In this document: positions 13,418-13,722 of the stretch, one piece after another
Layout of the letters: the number at the start of each line of letters is the position of its first letter
Position numbering within the stretch: the stretch's first letter is position 1
NCBI GenBank assembly: GCA_900549195.1
Contig: URNK01000029.1
Coordinates: forward strand, 1-13,722
Direction: 5' to 3'
DNA: 13,722 nt
Source of the DNA: an uncultured Collinsella sp.
GTDB taxonomy: Bacteria; Actinomycetota; Coriobacteriia; Coriobacteriales; Coriobacteriaceae
The notes under the pieces: model-generated
Databases searched by the model: none
What the model was told of the DNA's origin: nothing
The model's input: the letters and a program-made list of their open reading frames with translations, nothing else
Translations under genes and position numbers: made by a program

Positions 13418-13440
13418 TTCGAATCCGCCCGGTGGCACCA
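13418..13440 (+). repeat. Direct fragment of the tRNA-Arg 3' end
   Basis: Twenty-three bases identical to the T loop through CCA of the tRNA (13287-13309) except one base (GTGG for GGGG). The tRNA body is missing. The segment ends exactly at the CCA and is followed by its own terminator, as a tRNA gene would be. It could be a duplicated attachment site or a decayed second tRNA. Confidence 0.75.
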
Positions 13441-13450
13441 GAGGAATATC

Positions 13451-13483
13451 GAGCCCGGTACCGCTACGGTGCCGGGCTCTTTT
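13451..13483 (+). terminator. Rho-independent terminator behind the tRNA fragment
   Basis: GAGCCCGGTACC (13451-13462) pairs with GGTGCCGGGCTC (13468-13479), 12 bp with one G-U pair and a 5-base loop, followed by TTTT at 13480-13483. Confidence 0.85.
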
Positions 13484-13518
13484 GGTTTAAGGCATGCCGT
13501 AGTATTCGCTGCTTCAGA

Positions 13519-13557
13519 TAAAGAAAGCGCCCGCTTGCTGGGGAAGCAAGCGGGCGC
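13519..13557 (-). terminator. Rho-independent terminator of the right-hand minus-strand gene
   Basis: A perfect 13-bp stem (13527-13539 with 13545-13557), loop GGGGA. On the minus strand it is followed by TTTCTTTAT (complement of 13518-13526). It lies 53 bases after the stop of the partial gene at 13610. Confidence 0.85.
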
Positions 13558-13609
13558 CTGTGAGCGAATATGTTTGCGGCGAGAGCCGTGATGAGCGGTG
13601 GGGTGGCGA

Positions 13610-13686
13610 CTAGTTGGTCGTACCGGAATCGTCACCCGTGCCCGAGCCAGAGCCAGAGCCCGAGCCAGAAAGTGCGACTGTTAGCG
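13610..13686 (-). CDS. C-terminal end of a protein with a Ser-Gly repeat tail
   Basis: Twenty-five codons before TAG (13610-13612) are present; the rest is off the contig. The visible residues read LTVALSGSGSGSG, continue as Ser-Gly pairs, and end GTGDDSGTTN. Supporting it as a real frame are the regular codon-level repeat and a matched terminator at 13527-13557. The strand-like LTVALS before the Ser-Gly tail is similar to the end of a PASTA or other extracellular beta domain, so a secreted or membrane-bound protein such as a PASTA kinase is one possibility, but the fragment is too short to name. Confidence 0.6.
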
Positions 13687-13722
13687 CTGTCTCTTATACA
13701 CATCTGACGCTGCCGACGACTC
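13687..13722 (-). other. Illumina Nextera adapter (not genomic)
   Basis: The reverse complement of the same Nextera read-1 adapter found at the left end, with the 19-bp Tn5 mosaic end at 13687-13705 and the first three bases of the complemented i5 index (CTC) at 13720-13722. The genome ends at 13686. Confidence 0.98.

Noticed and set aside
31..13705. Tn5-like inverted mosaic ends at the two borders
   Set aside because: They are part of the sequencing library adapter, not ends of a natural transposon.

Overview
This is a bacterial contig of roughly 60% GC with strong AGGAGG-type ribosome binding sites and short intergenic gaps. The gene set (ClpB, a mannose-family PTS with a DUF956 gene, a TetR-controlled flavin/Fe-S oxidoreductase with HypA, an AAA/DUF4143 ATPase) and the style of the proteins suggest a gut actinobacterium of the Coriobacteriia, most like Collinsella. 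That assignment is inference; no marker gene in the window proves it. Both ends are not genomic: bases 1-49 and 13687-13722 are Illumina Nextera adapter, so the biological sequence is 50-13686.

Layout. 50-433: 3' end of clpB, with a strong terminator. 564-767: a small acidic Pro/Ala-rich protein, followed by copy A of a palindromic repeat. 1004-2441: an AT-rich promoter region with a long inverted repeat, then an AAA-family ATPase with a DUF4143 tail. 2515-4011 (minus): a bitopic membrane protein with an acidic cytoplasmic head and a secreted C-terminal domain. 4143-8951 and on to 9410: a divergently organised redox locus. On the minus strand are a TetR regulator and a multi-pass membrane protein (DUF5692-like) that ends in a perfect terminator. 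On the plus strand are a 925-residue multi-cluster Fe-S/FAD/NAD(P) oxidoreductase and a HypA nickel chaperone. Two matching 15-bp operators lie between the two arms. Copy B of the palindrome follows hypA. 9816-13098: a PTS operon of mannose/fructose/sorbose type (IIAB fusion, IIC, IID), then a hairpin and a DUF956 (ManO-like) gene, then copy C of the palindrome. 13234-13309: tRNA-Arg(CCU), followed by two broken copies of its own 3' half, one in each orientation. 13610-13686 (minus): the last 25 codons of a protein with a Ser-Gly repeat tail, with its terminator at 13527-13557.

How the genes work together. The PTS genes form one sugar-uptake operon: phosphate passes from HPr to His9 of the IIA domain, to His175 of the IIB domain, and to sugar carried by IIC/IID. 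The redox locus looks like a TetR-controlled unit in which a soluble electron-transfer flavoprotein, a nickel-insertion factor and an integral membrane protein are expressed under one signal; its substrate is not visible. The most unusual non-coding signals are the three-copy 66-67 nt palindrome family placed just after stop codons, the 62-bp palindrome over the ATPase promoter, the paired TetR operators, and the tRNA fragments.
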